NCBI RefSeq assembly: GCF_025677645.1
Contig: NZ_CP106879.1
Coordinates: forward strand, 992,001 to 1,056,000
DNA from: Curtobacterium poinsettiae
GTDB taxonomy: Bacteria > Actinomycetota > Actinomycetes > Actinomycetales > Microbacteriaceae
DNA: 64,000 bases
Direction: 5' to 3'
Below, piece after piece: positions 26,097 to 35,102 of this stretch. Position 1 is the stretch's first letter. Each line of letters begins with the position of its first letter. Made by a program: the position numbers and the translations under genes. The notes beneath the pieces were generated by a model. That model saw only the letters and a program-made list of their open reading frames with translations. It was not told the origin of the DNA and made no database searches.

Positions 26097-27109
26097 GCGG
26101 CGTGCTGCGGGCCGGGGTGATCGGCCTCGGGATGATGGGGCGGCACCACGCCCGGGTCCTCCGGTCGCTCGAGGGGGTCGAACTCGTCGGCGTCGCCGAT
26201 GCCCTCGGTGACCAGCACGACGTCGCCCAGGGCGTGCCGGTCGTCCGGTCGGTCGGGGAGCTCATCGCGCTCGGCCTCGACACCGCGGTCGTCGCGGTGC
26301 CCACTGCGCACCACGAGACCGTCGGTCTGGAACTCGCCGCGGCGGGGGTGCACGCCCTGATCGAGAAGCCCGTCGCGGTCGACGGTCCGGCTGCGGCGCG
26401 CCTCGTGGGCGCGTTCGACCGCGCCGGACTCGTCGGCGCGGTGGGGCACATCGAGCGGTACAACCCGGCGTTGCAGGCACTGCGGCAGCGGCTCGACGCC
26501 GGCGAGCTGGGCGACGTCTACCAGATCGTCACGCGTCGACAGGGGCCCTTCCCTGCACGGATCGCGGACGTCGGCGTCGTGAAGGACCTCGCCACGCACG
26601 ACATCGACTCGACGTCGTGGATCGCCCGGTCACCGTTCGTCCACGTCGGTGCGCTCGCGGGGACCAAGAGCGGGCGCCCCCACGAGGACCTCGTCACCGT
26701 CACCGGTCGCCTGGCCGACGGCACGCTGACCTCGCACCTCGTGAACTGGCTCACCCCGTACAAGGAGCGCCTGTTGATCGTCACCGGTGACCGCGGCACG
26801 TTCGTCGCCGACACCCTCACCGCCGACCTGACCTTCCACGAGAACGGCACCGTCCAGACCGAGTGGGACCAGGTCGCCGCGTTCCGGGGTGTGTCCGAGG
26901 GGGCCAGCACCCGGTTCGCCATCAGCAAGCGCGAGCCGCTCCTGGTCGAGCACGAGGCGTTCCGCGACGCCGTGCTCGGGCGGCCGTCGGACATCGTCAC
27001 CCTCCGCGACGGCCTCCGGACGGTGCTCGTCGCCGAGGCCGTCCTCGAGTCCTCGCGGATCCAGCAGACCGTGCAGCTCGGCACGGACGCCGAAGGAGCA
27101 GCAGCATGA
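26093..27109 (+). CDS. Gfo/Idh/MocA family oxidoreductase (WbpB-like)
   Basis: NAD-dependent sugar oxidoreductase of 338 residues. The N-terminal Rossmann motif is GVIGLGMMGRHHARVL; the catalytic EKP (LIEKPVAVDG) and the following GHIERYNP and KDLATHDIDSTSW segments are typical of the family. Predicted role: C3 oxidation of UDP-GlcNAc uronate, as in WbpB. ATG 26093 overlaps the aminotransferase stop (ATGA); the open frame from 25496 is a shadow of the aminotransferase gene. Confidence 0.9.
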   Translation: MSGVLRAGVIGLGMMGRHHARVLRSLEGVELVGVADALGDQHDVAQGVPVVRSVGELIALGLDTAVVAVPTAHHETVGLELAAAGVHALIEKPVAVDGPAAARLVGAFDRAGLVGAVGHIERYNPALQALRQRLDAGELGDVYQIVTRRQGPFPARIADVGVVKDLATHDIDSTSWIARSPFVHVGALAGTKSGRPHEDLVTVTGRLADGTLTSHLVNWLTPYKERLLIVTGDRGTFVADTLTADLTFHENGTVQTEWDQVAAFRGVSEGASTRFAISKREPLLVEHEAFRDAVLGRPSDIVTLRDGLRTVLVAEAVLESSRIQQTVQLGTDAEGAAA

Positions 27110-28413
27110 ACGTCGTCGTCGTCGGTCTCGGCAAGATCGGGCTCCCGCTCGCCGTCCAGTACGCACGGTCCGGTGCCCGCGTCACGGGTCTCGACGTCGC
27201 GAGCGGGGTGGTCGACGCGGTGAACGCCGCGACCGAGCCGTTCCCCGGCGAGCACGGGCTCGCCGACGGCCTGCGTGAGGTCGTCCCCGCGGGGCGGCTC
27301 CGTGCGACCACTGACGCCGCGGCAGCGATCCCCGGCGCCGACGTCGTCGTGGTCGTCGTGCCCCTCTTCGTGGACGCCGACGGCATCCCCGACTTCGGCT
27401 GGATGGACGCCGCCACCGACACGATCGGCGACCACCTGCGACCCGGCACCCTGGTCGCGTACGAGACGACGCTGCCGGTCGGTACGACCCGTGGTCGCTG
27501 GGCACCCCGGCTCGAGGCCCGCTCCGGACTCCTCGAGGGGCAGGACTTCCACGTCGTCTTCTCGCCGGAGCGGGTCCTGACCGGCCGGGTGTTCGCCGAC
27601 CTCCGGCGCTACCCGAAGCTCGTCGGTGGTCTCTCCGACCAGGGCTCGGCGCGCGGCCGGGCGTTCTACGAAGCGGTGCTGCAGTTCGACGAGCGCGACG
27701 ACCTCGGCCGGCCGAACGGCGTCTGGGACCTCCACACCGCCGAGGCCGCCGAGCTCGCGAAGCTCGCCGAGACCACCTACCGCGACGTCAACATCGCGCT
27801 CGCGAACGAGTTCGCCCGGTTCGCCGAACGGCAGTCCATCGACATCGCCGCGGTCATCGACGCGTGCAACTCCCAGCCGTACAGCCACATCCACCGTCCC
27901 GGGATCGCGGTCGGCGGTCACTGCATCCCGGTGTACCCGCGGCTGTACCTCTGGAACGACCCGGAGGCCACGGTCGTCCGTGCCGCTCGTGCCAGGAACG
28001 CCGCGATGCCGGCCCACGCGGTCGACCTCCTCGGGCGCCTGCACGGGGACCTGCGGGGCCAGCGGGTCGTCGTCCTCGGTGCCGCCTACCGTGGCGGCGT
28101 GAAGGAGACCGCGTTCTCCGGGGTCTTCGGCACCGTCGACGCGCTCCGGGCGCACGGCGCAGTGGTGACCGTGTCCGACCCCCTGTACGCCGACGTCGAA
28201 CTCCGCGGTCTCGGCTTCGAGCCCCACGCCGACGGTGAACCGGTGGACGCGGCGGTCGTGCAGGCCGACCACGCCGAGTACGCGACGTGGGACGAGTCCC
28301 GGCTCCCCGGCGTCCGCACGGTCGTCGACGGACGACGGGTCCTCGACGTCGAACGGTGGGCATCCACCACGGTGACCGCGATCGGTGCGCCGCCCGTGGT
28401 CCCCGTGGCCTGA
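27106..28413 (+). CDS. Nucleotide-sugar 6-dehydrogenase (WbpA-like)
   Basis: UDP-sugar dehydrogenase of 435 residues with the three family domains: Rossmann VVGLGKIGLPLAVQYA at the N-terminus, a central helical domain, and the C-terminal UDP-binding domain. The catalytic cysteine is C273 in GGHCIPVYPRLY; the family's usual GGHCIPVDP is altered to VYP, consistent with UDP-GlcNAc dehydrogenases. GGAG and the ATGA overlap with the upstream gene support ATG 27106. It would make the uronic acid that the upstream enzymes then modify. Confidence 0.92.
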   Translation: MNVVVVGLGKIGLPLAVQYARSGARVTGLDVASGVVDAVNAATEPFPGEHGLADGLREVVPAGRLRATTDAAAAIPGADVVVVVVPLFVDADGIPDFGWMDAATDTIGDHLRPGTLVAYETTLPVGTTRGRWAPRLEARSGLLEGQDFHVVFSPERVLTGRVFADLRRYPKLVGGLSDQGSARGRAFYEAVLQFDERDDLGRPNGVWDLHTAEAAELAKLAETTYRDVNIALANEFARFAERQSIDIAAVIDACNSQPYSHIHRPGIAVGGHCIPVYPRLYLWNDPEATVVRAARARNAAMPAHAVDLLGRLHGDLRGQRVVVLGAAYRGGVKETAFSGVFGTVDALRAHGAVVTVSDPLYADVELRGLGFEPHADGEPVDAAVVQADHAEYATWDESRLPGVRTVVDGRRVLDVERWASTTVTAIGAPPVVPVA

Positions 28414-28417
28414 CGCC

Positions 28418-29680
28418 GTGCGGTCCTCGCCACGACGGCGGCTCCCGGCGATCGCGACGATCCTCGTCGGCACGGTCCTCGGCCAGGGTCTGGTCGTGGC
28501 GATCTCACCGCTGCTGACGCGGCTCTACACCCCGGCGGACTTCGGCACGCTCGCGGTCGTCACAGCGGTCGCGAGCATCCTCGGAGCCGGTGCGACGCTC
28601 GGCACCGACCGTGCACTGGTCGTCGCGCACGACCGGGCGACGACCAGCGCGCTGGTCGCACTCGGTCTGTTCTCGACGCTGATCGTCGGCGTCGGCACCG
28701 CCGGGGTCGCCTGGGTCCTCCGCGGCGACGCGGCACGGTGGTTCACCGCACCGGCCCTCGAGGACCTGTGGTGGACGGTCCCCGTGACGGTCGTCGCGGT
28801 GGGGGCGCAACGGATCGCCTCCGCCGTGCTCGCGCGGCGGCAGCAGCACCGGTCCATCGCCGTGCGCAACGCCTGCCAGGGCATCGGCCAGTCCGTCTGG
28901 AACGTGGCGATGGCCGCGGCGGGTCCGGTCGGGTTGGTGGGCGGCCTGGCGGTGGGCCGGATCGCGGCCGTGCTCGGGATGGTCCGGTTCCGGCGAGGCG
29001 ACGCCGAGCGGACCACCCCTCGGTCGCTCACGGCCGCCGCCCGTCACCACCGGCGGTTCCTCGTCATCACGCCGTGGTCCTCGATGCTGAACGTCGTCGG
29101 CCAGCAGGCGCCCGGCTTGCTCATCGCGGCGCTGCACGGCAGCGTCGCCGCAGGCTTCGTCGCCCTCACGATGCGGGTGCTCGGTGCTCCGGTCGGCATG
29201 GTCGCGGACGCCACCGCGCAGTACGCCGCCGGGGCGTTCGGACTCCGCATCCGGTCGGGTGATCCGGTGCGCCGGCTCGTCCTGCGGCTCGTCGTGCGTC
29301 TCGCCACCGCGGGTGCGGTCGCGGTACTCGTCGTCGTGCTGCTCGGACCCGCCGTGTTCTCGACCGTGTTCGGTGCGGAGTGGGCGGTCTCCGGCACCTA
29401 CGCGCAGGTCCTCGTCCCGGCGTTCGCGGTCCAGGTCGCCGCATCGCCGGTCACGCAGGTGCTGTCGATGCTGCAGCGGCAGGGTGCGCAGCTGACGTGG
29501 GACGCATCGCGTCTCGTGGTGTGCGCCGCCGCGGTGCTCGTGCCCTCCGTGCTCGGGGCCCCGATGCCGGTCGTGCTCGTCGCGCTCGCCTCGGCGATGA
29601 CCGTCTCCTACGCGGCGGTCCTGCTGCTCGTGGTGCGAGCGACCCGCCAGCACGACGAGATGCTCGGTGTGGTGCCGTGA
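28418..29680 (+). CDS. Polysaccharide flippase-like membrane protein (Wzx type)
   Basis: Membrane protein of 420 residues with 12 or more helices and the N-terminal signature of MOP-family polysaccharide exporters (SPLLTRLYTPADFGTLAVVTAV). It probably flips the lipid-linked repeat unit across the membrane. GTG 28418 is right after the dehydrogenase stop; GTG 28385 is an in-frame alternative inside the upstream gene, and neither has a convincing ribosome-binding site. The rest of the pathway, with Wzy and Wzz, is encoded on the opposite strand 4 kb downstream. Confidence 0.88.
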   Translation: MRSSPRRRLPAIATILVGTVLGQGLVVAISPLLTRLYTPADFGTLAVVTAVASILGAGATLGTDRALVVAHDRATTSALVALGLFSTLIVGVGTAGVAWVLRGDAARWFTAPALEDLWWTVPVTVVAVGAQRIASAVLARRQQHRSIAVRNACQGIGQSVWNVAMAAAGPVGLVGGLAVGRIAAVLGMVRFRRGDAERTTPRSLTAAARHHRRFLVITPWSSMLNVVGQQAPGLLIAALHGSVAAGFVALTMRVLGAPVGMVADATAQYAAGAFGLRIRSGDPVRRLVLRLVVRLATAGAVAVLVVVLLGPAVFSTVFGAEWAVSGTYAQVLVPAFAVQVAASPVTQVLSMLQRQGAQLTWDASRLVVCAAAVLVPSVLGAPMPVVLVALASAMTVSYAAVLLLVVRATRQHDEMLGVVP

Positions 29681-29752
29681 GTGGACCGGTCCGCTGGAAT
29701 GCAACATGTAGATAACTCGCGCGGGTGCCGGGCCGCCCCGTAGTTTCGCTGC

Positions 29753-30930
29753 ATGGCCCCTCGACCCCGCCCGTTCGACATCGTCCATGTCTCGAGCGCC
29801 CACCCGTGGACCGACAACCGAGTGCACCTCCGTGCTGCGGCGAGCGCGGCGCGTGCCGGGTACCGCACGGCGTTGGTCGCCGTCGCTGCCGCCGGTGCCG
29901 GCCCTGAAACGGACTGGCACCTCCCCGACCCCGAGACGGGGGTCTACGTCCGACGCATCCCGGCCCGGCGTCGCGGGCGACGGGTCCTGGTGTCCTCGGT
30001 GCAGGTCATCGGGGCGGCGCTCTCGTCGCGGGCGCCGATCGTGCACCTGCACGACCCCGAACTGCTCTGGGCGCTCCCGCTCCTGCGGGTGCTGCACCGG
30101 ACGGTGGTGTACGACGCCCACGAAGACCTGCCGGAGCAGGTGCGGGGCAAGGAGTACCTCGGCCCCGTCGCCCGCCGTGGCAGCACGGTGGCGGCGCACG
30201 CCGCAGTGGCCCTGGCACGCCGGTCACGCACCGTGGTGGCCGCGACGCCAACCATCGCACGCCGCTTCCGCGCCGACCGGACCGTCCTGGTCCGGAACGT
30301 CCCACGGCTCCGTGCCCAGGACACCGACGCCCCGCCAGCCGCTGCTCGTGGTCAGGTGGCCGTCTACCTCGGCTCGATGAGCCGCGACCGGGGGATCGAC
30401 GTCCTGACCGGGGTCGCGGCGTCACCCGGGCTCCCGGACGGCTGGCGCGTGGTCACCGCCGGTCCGATCGACTCGGCGGTCGACCGCGTGCGTTCGACGC
30501 ACTGGTCGACACCGGGCGCATCGACCACCGGGGCGTCCTGGCCCCGCACGCGGCCCGCGACCTGTTGGTGACCGCCCGCGTCGGGCTCCTCCCACTCCTG
30601 CCGACGCCCGCCTACGCGGCGTCGATCCCCACCAAGCTGTTCGAGTACCTGGCGGCCGGACTGGCGGTCGTCGCGACCGACGTCCCGCTCTGGCGCGAGC
30701 TGCTCGACGGCGCCGACTGCGCGACGTGGGTGCCACCGGGTGACCCGGAGTCCGTCGTGGCCGCGCTCCGCCGGTACGACAGCGATCCTGAGCTGCTGCG
30801 GCGGCACGCCGAAGCCGGCCGCGCCCTGGTGCTCGAACGCTTCCGGTGGGACCACGAAGAGCACGTCCTGCTCGACCTGTACCGGTCGCTGTCCGGCGCT
30901 CCGCCGATGCCGGAAGCCGTCGGGCGGTGA
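29753..30930 (+). pseudogene. Glycosyltransferase interrupted by a -1 frameshift
   Basis: A GT4-like glycosyltransferase split over two frames. The first part (29753 to about 30490) starts MAPRPRPFDIVHVSSAHPW and runs to GPIDSAVDRVR. The second part resumes as FDALVDTGRIDHRGVLAPHA and continues to 30930, including PTKLFEYLAAGLAVVATDVPLW. Adding one base near 30491-30494 restores one protein that aligns end to end with the intact paralogue at 33913-35055. It is therefore a recently broken gene, a sequencing error or, less likely, programmed frameshifting. The downstream beta-helix gene overlaps its stop by four bases (GTGA). Confidence 0.85.
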
Positions 30931-32336
30931 CGCCGCTCCCGCCACCCCGGTCGGTCGTCAGCCGACGGGGTGCGCTGTTCGGCGCGGCCGGAGCGATCCC
31001 CGCAGCGCTGCTCGCCACCGGAACCCGGTCGGCCGCCGCGTCCGGACGCTCGACTCCCGCGCCGGCGGACACGGCCCGGATGGTGACCGACGCCGGGGTC
31101 GGCCGGTTGCAGGACGCCGTCGCGGCCACCGACGCGGGTGCCGTGCTCGTCGTGACCCGGCACTGGGTGTTGTCCGAGCCGCTGCGGATCGACCGCGCGA
31201 TGACGATCCGGTTCGTCGGCGGATCGCTCTCCACCACGCGCGACATCGACGTGCTCGTCGTCGCTGCGTCGGACGTCACCATCATCGACGCGGTCCTCCG
31301 TGGTTCCGGGTCGGACCACTCCGGGCTCGGTCGGGGGATCCACGTCGTCGGCACCGTCACACGGCCGTTCCACGACGTGCGGATCCTCGGCGCGGACATC
31401 CGCGACTTCTCCCACGACGGTGTCCTCCTCGACCACTGCGCCGCGTTCACCGTCGCGGACTGCGTCATCGCCGACGTCGGCTACGCCGGAGTGCTCATGT
31501 TCTCCTGCACCGACGGCACGGTGCGTGGCAACCGCATCGCCCGGGTGACCCAGCCTGCGCCCTACCTGAACTCGTACGGCATCGAAGCCGTCCGCGCGAC
31601 CACCACCGGGCTCCTCGGCGCACCGCGTTCGGCCCGGGTCGTCATCGCGGACAACCACGTCTCCGACGTCCCCGCGTGGGAGGGCATCGACACCCACGGC
31701 GGGCAGTCCATCGCGATCCTCCGCAACCTCGTGGAGAACTGCCGGGTGGGGATCGCCGTCGTCCCCTCGAAGGACGAGTCGAACGCCGGCGCCACGAAGT
31801 ACGCGCCCCTCGACTGCTCGGTCATCGACAACGTCGTCCGCCGGACGACGTCCGGCCCCGGGTCCGGCATCGTCATCCGCGGCGCGGGCGAGACCGTCGG
31901 TGACCCCGCCGAACGGGCGAACGGCATCGTCCTCCGCAACACGGTGTCGGGGTACGGAGACGGTGACCGCGACGGGGCCGTCCTCGTGTACCTGACGCGG
32001 CATCTGATCGTCGCGCACAACCACTGCCCGGGTGGCGTCCGTCGCGGGCTCTCCCTCTACCACTCGAACGACGGCATCACGCTCGTCGGCAACCGGATCG
32101 CGGGGCTGCGGCGACAGGGCACTGCCGCATCGGTCGCGATCGACATCCGCGCCACCGAGAACCGCGGGCACCTGGTGGGGAACCGGTACGAGGGCAGTGT
32201 CGAGAGCGGTGCCGTCTACGGGGTGCTGTGCCGTCAGACGGCCAACGACCTGGTGCTCGTGGACAACGACTGGGCCGCGACGACGACCGCGGTCGTGGCG
32301 GGTGCCGGCGCGGTGCTCCGGATCCGCGAGGGCTGA
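30927..32336 (+). CDS. Tat-exported right-handed beta-helix protein (paralogue 1)
   Basis: Predicted secreted protein of 469 residues. The N-terminus has a twin-arginine motif (S12-R-R-GALF) and an Ala-rich hydrophobic core, so export through Tat is likely. The rest is built of short repeated strands of the parallel beta-helix type (FHDVRILGADIRDFSHDGV, NRIARV, NLVENCRVGIAVVPSKD), as in pectate lyases and polysaccharide-modifying epimerases or lyases. The phrase VPAWEGIDTH is shared with the protein at 48933-50300. GTG 30927 overlaps the glycosyltransferase stop. It may cut or modify the polysaccharide made by this locus. Confidence 0.85.
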   Translation: MTPLPPPRSVVSRRGALFGAAGAIPAALLATGTRSAAASGRSTPAPADTARMVTDAGVGRLQDAVAATDAGAVLVVTRHWVLSEPLRIDRAMTIRFVGGSLSTTRDIDVLVVAASDVTIIDAVLRGSGSDHSGLGRGIHVVGTVTRPFHDVRILGADIRDFSHDGVLLDHCAAFTVADCVIADVGYAGVLMFSCTDGTVRGNRIARVTQPAPYLNSYGIEAVRATTTGLLGAPRSARVVIADNHVSDVPAWEGIDTHGGQSIAILRNLVENCRVGIAVVPSKDESNAGATKYAPLDCSVIDNVVRRTTSGPGSGIVIRGAGETVGDPAERANGIVLRNTVSGYGDGDRDGAVLVYLTRHLIVAHNHCPGGVRRGLSLYHSNDGITLVGNRIAGLRRQGTAASVAIDIRATENRGHLVGNRYEGSVESGAVYGVLCRQTANDLVLVDNDWAATTTAVVAGAGAVLRIREG

Positions 32337-33916
32337 GCTGCCCGACGCCCGGGCACCTTCCGCCGGTCGGTCCGTGCACGTGCTGCAGCATCGCGGCGCC
32401 CAGCGCCCTGCCCCGGCAGCGCGCGGAGCAGCATCGATGCCGGCCCCTGTGACAGCGCGGGTGCGGGTGCTTCGCACGCGAGCGCCGAGCGGCGGCCGGC
32501 CCGGGATCGTGCTCGCAGCCGATCGTCGCCCAGGATGGTGAGGCGCCGTCTGGGCGCGGCCCGCTCCCAGCCACTGCGCGGGGCGATCAGCAGGATCAGC
32601 GTCCCCATCAGCAGCCCGTGCGAGAGCATCGCCGTGAAGATGGACGTGTTGGACAGCATGATGCTCGGCATCACCACCGCCATCGCCGCGACCCGCATCG
32701 GGAGCCCCCGGCTCGCACCGTCCAGGAACCGAAGCCAGACGAACAGTGCAGCCGCCGCGACGAAGATCCCGATCCAGCCCAGGTTCGCGAACCCGTCGGC
32801 GAACAGGTTGGCGTTCGCGTAACCCACCGACCCGGGCACCAGGTAGTCGGAGATCCGTTTCGGCGGCGGCAGGTCGTACGGGTACTCGATCCAGGGGCTG
32901 AGGAACGAGTACCCGTAGCGTGCGATGGGGTTGTCGGAGAAGTAGTCGACGTAGACCGAGGACAGCAGCCCCGGCGTCAGCATGAACCGACGGGTGAACA
33001 CCGACGTCCAGGTGATGCCGCCCTGCACCTCATCGGCGACCGCAGAGACGATCATGATCGCGAGGGGCGCAGTGAGGAAGGCGAGCGACCGCGCCGGTTT
33101 CGTACCCCGGAACAGCACGGCCATGCCGAGGACGGCGATGAACGAGAACAGGACCGCCTTGAACCCGGTGCTCGAGTACAGCAGGAACTGCCCGGCGAGG
33201 GCGAGGACCACCAGGGACGGGCGCCGACGGAAGATGCCCCGCGCGAGGACCAGCGGGTTGATCACGTACGCCTGACCGGTCAGCAGGTACCCGAGGGCAC
33301 CGCCGGTCCCGACGTCTGCCGAGTAGTCGGCACGCACCTCGTAGATGTCGTCGAGCGCCAGGAAACGAATGTGGATGCCGACCGTCCCCGCCATCAGGCC
33401 GTACGTGACGAGGGAGTAGAGGCCGCACACCAGCCACGTGAGCGTGCCACGGTCGATCCGTCGCGCACCGATGACCAGCACGTCGTCCGCCCGCTCGACC
33501 CGGGCTTCCGGAGCAGTCGCGCCGCTCGGAGTGGCGAGGCTGACCAGTGCGAAGGCCGTCCCGACCGCGGCACTCAGCGCGATCGCCGTGGCGGTGGACA
33601 CGTACCCGGTCGAGATGCTCATGATCATCGTCGGGCTGACGCACACGACGAAGATCGTCCAGAGCACGACGTGCGACGGCCGGACGAGCACCCGGGGGAG
33701 CGTGAGCGCCACCCCGGTCGTCAGCACGATGACGACGAGCAGCGCCTGCCAGGTTGCGGGGACGTAGCCGTACCCCAGGTACGAGAAGATCGGCGCGACG
33801 AGGTTCGCCGAGATCCAGTTCATCGTGAGGCCGAGGAGTCCGACCGCGATGAACACGCCGATCACCCGTCCCACCGGACGGGCGAGCTCGCCGCGGTCGA
33901 TCGTCGCCCGCGTCAC
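32234..33916 (-). CDS. Wzy-like O-antigen/exopolysaccharide polymerase
   Basis: Membrane protein of 560 residues with roughly 10-12 helices and a large central extracellular loop (residues about 190-290), the layout of Wzy polymerases, which link repeat units outside the membrane. It begins with GTG 33916, which overlaps the glycosyltransferase stop (GTGA). After about residue 455 the chain becomes an Arg/Ala-rich tail of some 100 residues with no recognisable family character, and its last 103 bases are antisense to the beta-helix gene. The tail suggests that a natural stop was lost or a frameshift occurred near the end. Confidence 0.8.
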   Translation of the reverse strand: MTRATIDRGELARPVGRVIGVFIAVGLLGLTMNWISANLVAPIFSYLGYGYVPATWQALLVVIVLTTGVALTLPRVLVRPSHVVLWTIFVVCVSPTMIMSISTGYVSTATAIALSAAVGTAFALVSLATPSGATAPEARVERADDVLVIGARRIDRGTLTWLVCGLYSLVTYGLMAGTVGIHIRFLALDDIYEVRADYSADVGTGGALGYLLTGQAYVINPLVLARGIFRRRPSLVVLALAGQFLLYSSTGFKAVLFSFIAVLGMAVLFRGTKPARSLAFLTAPLAIMIVSAVADEVQGGITWTSVFTRRFMLTPGLLSSVYVDYFSDNPIARYGYSFLSPWIEYPYDLPPPKRISDYLVPGSVGYANANLFADGFANLGWIGIFVAAAALFVWLRFLDGASRGLPMRVAAMAVVMPSIMLSNTSIFTAMLSHGLLMGTLILLIAPRSGWERAAPRRRLTILGDDRLRARSRAGRRSALACEAPAPALSQGPASMLLRALPGQGAGRRDAAARARTDRRKVPGRRAAQPSRIRSTAPAPATTAVVVAAQSLSTSTRSLAV

Positions 33917-35055
33917 GGGGTTGCCGTCGGCGTCGGTCGTGCTGCGCGGACGCCGGGCAGGAGGTCGTCGTACATCGCGACCAGACGCTCGGCCTCCGGC
34001 GCCCAGCTGAACCGTGCGGCGGCCCGCCGGGCCTCGGCCCCGTGGCGCTCGAGGAGCGCGGGGTCGTCCGCGTACCGGCGGATCGCCTCCGCGATGGCAG
34101 AGGGATCGTCGGCCGGAACGAAGGTCACGCACTCGACACCGCGCAACAGGTGCCGCCACAGAGGCACGTCGGTGGCGATGACCGCGAGTCCGGCCGCGAG
34201 GTACTCGAACAGCTTCGTCGGGAAGATCTGGTCGGTGACGGGCGTCCGGCGGAACGGGACCACGCCGATCCGAGCCCGCAGGAGCAGGTCGCGCGCTTCC
34301 AGCGGGCCGACGACGCCACCGTGCACAGCCCGGCCGGTGGCCTCGGCGGCACGCAACCGCTCCGTCGACGTCGCCCGGTCGATCGATCCGACCATCTCGA
34401 TCCGCCATCCCGCCGGGAACGACGGTTCCTCGACGACGGACGCGAGCACGTCGATGCCGCGGTCGTGACTCAGGACCCCGACGTGCGCGACCAGGGCGGG
34501 CCGCGCCTCCAGGCCGACCTGGGCGTCGTCCTCTGGACGCGCGAAGGGGAAGTTGTGGATCGCGATCCGGCGCGGCGCCGGGAACCGGCGTCCGGTCCAC
34601 TCGGTGGCGGTGACCACCCGGTTCGCGGTCCCGGCCACGCGGAGCAGCCCGTGCGAGAGCAACGCGAACACGGCACGCTGCCGGTGGGTCAGGTAGTCCT
34701 TGCCCCAGACCTGGTCAGGCAGGTCCTCGTGCGCGTCGTAGACGACGGTGCGACCGGCCAGCCGGAGCACCGGGATGGTCCAGATGAGCTCGGGATCGTG
34801 CAGGTGCACCACCCGGGCGCGCGACCGCAGCGCGAGGGTGAGTGCCTGCGTGGTCGACACGACCATGCGCCGGACCCGGGAACGCCGGGGGATCCGGACC
34901 ACCTCGACGGACGTGGGAGGCGCGTCGAGGTCGGATTCGACCGCGATGAGCCGGACGCGGTAGCCGGCGTCGGCGGCTGCCCTGGCTTCCCGCAGGTGGA
35001 CGCGGTTGTCGACCCAGGGGTGGGCGCTGGAGACGTGGACGATGTCGGGGAGCAT
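33913..35055 (-). CDS. Glycosyltransferase, GT4-like
   Basis: Cytoplasmic glycosyltransferase of 380 residues with the GT-B fold. The N-domain starts DIVHVSSAHPWVDNRVHLR; the C-domain has GGVVGPLEARDLLLRARIG and the donor-binding helix PTKLFEYLAAGLAVIATDVPLW. It is a full-length paralogue of the broken gene at 29753-30930, so the two probably add related sugars. ATG 35055 has no strong ribosome-binding site, and the gap to the upstream gene is 47 bases. Third-last gene of the leftward polysaccharide operon. Confidence 0.92.
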   Translation of the reverse strand: MLPDIVHVSSAHPWVDNRVHLREARAAADAGYRVRLIAVESDLDAPPTSVEVVRIPRRSRVRRMVVSTTQALTLALRSRARVVHLHDPELIWTIPVLRLAGRTVVYDAHEDLPDQVWGKDYLTHRQRAVFALLSHGLLRVAGTANRVVTATEWTGRRFPAPRRIAIHNFPFARPEDDAQVGLEARPALVAHVGVLSHDRGIDVLASVVEEPSFPAGWRIEMVGSIDRATSTERLRAAEATGRAVHGGVVGPLEARDLLLRARIGVVPFRRTPVTDQIFPTKLFEYLAAGLAVIATDVPLWRHLLRGVECVTFVPADDPSAIAEAIRRYADDPALLERHGAEARRAAARFSWAPEAERLVAMYDDLLPGVRAARPTPTATP

Positions 35056-35102
35056 GCTCGGGGTTCCTCGGACGGGACAGGACAGGACGGGGGAGGGGAG
35101 GG

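Noticed and set aside
29681-29752. Separate promoter for the glycosyltransferase
   Set aside because: The gap is 72 bases and slightly AT-rich, but I could not find a -35/-10 pair with good spacing.
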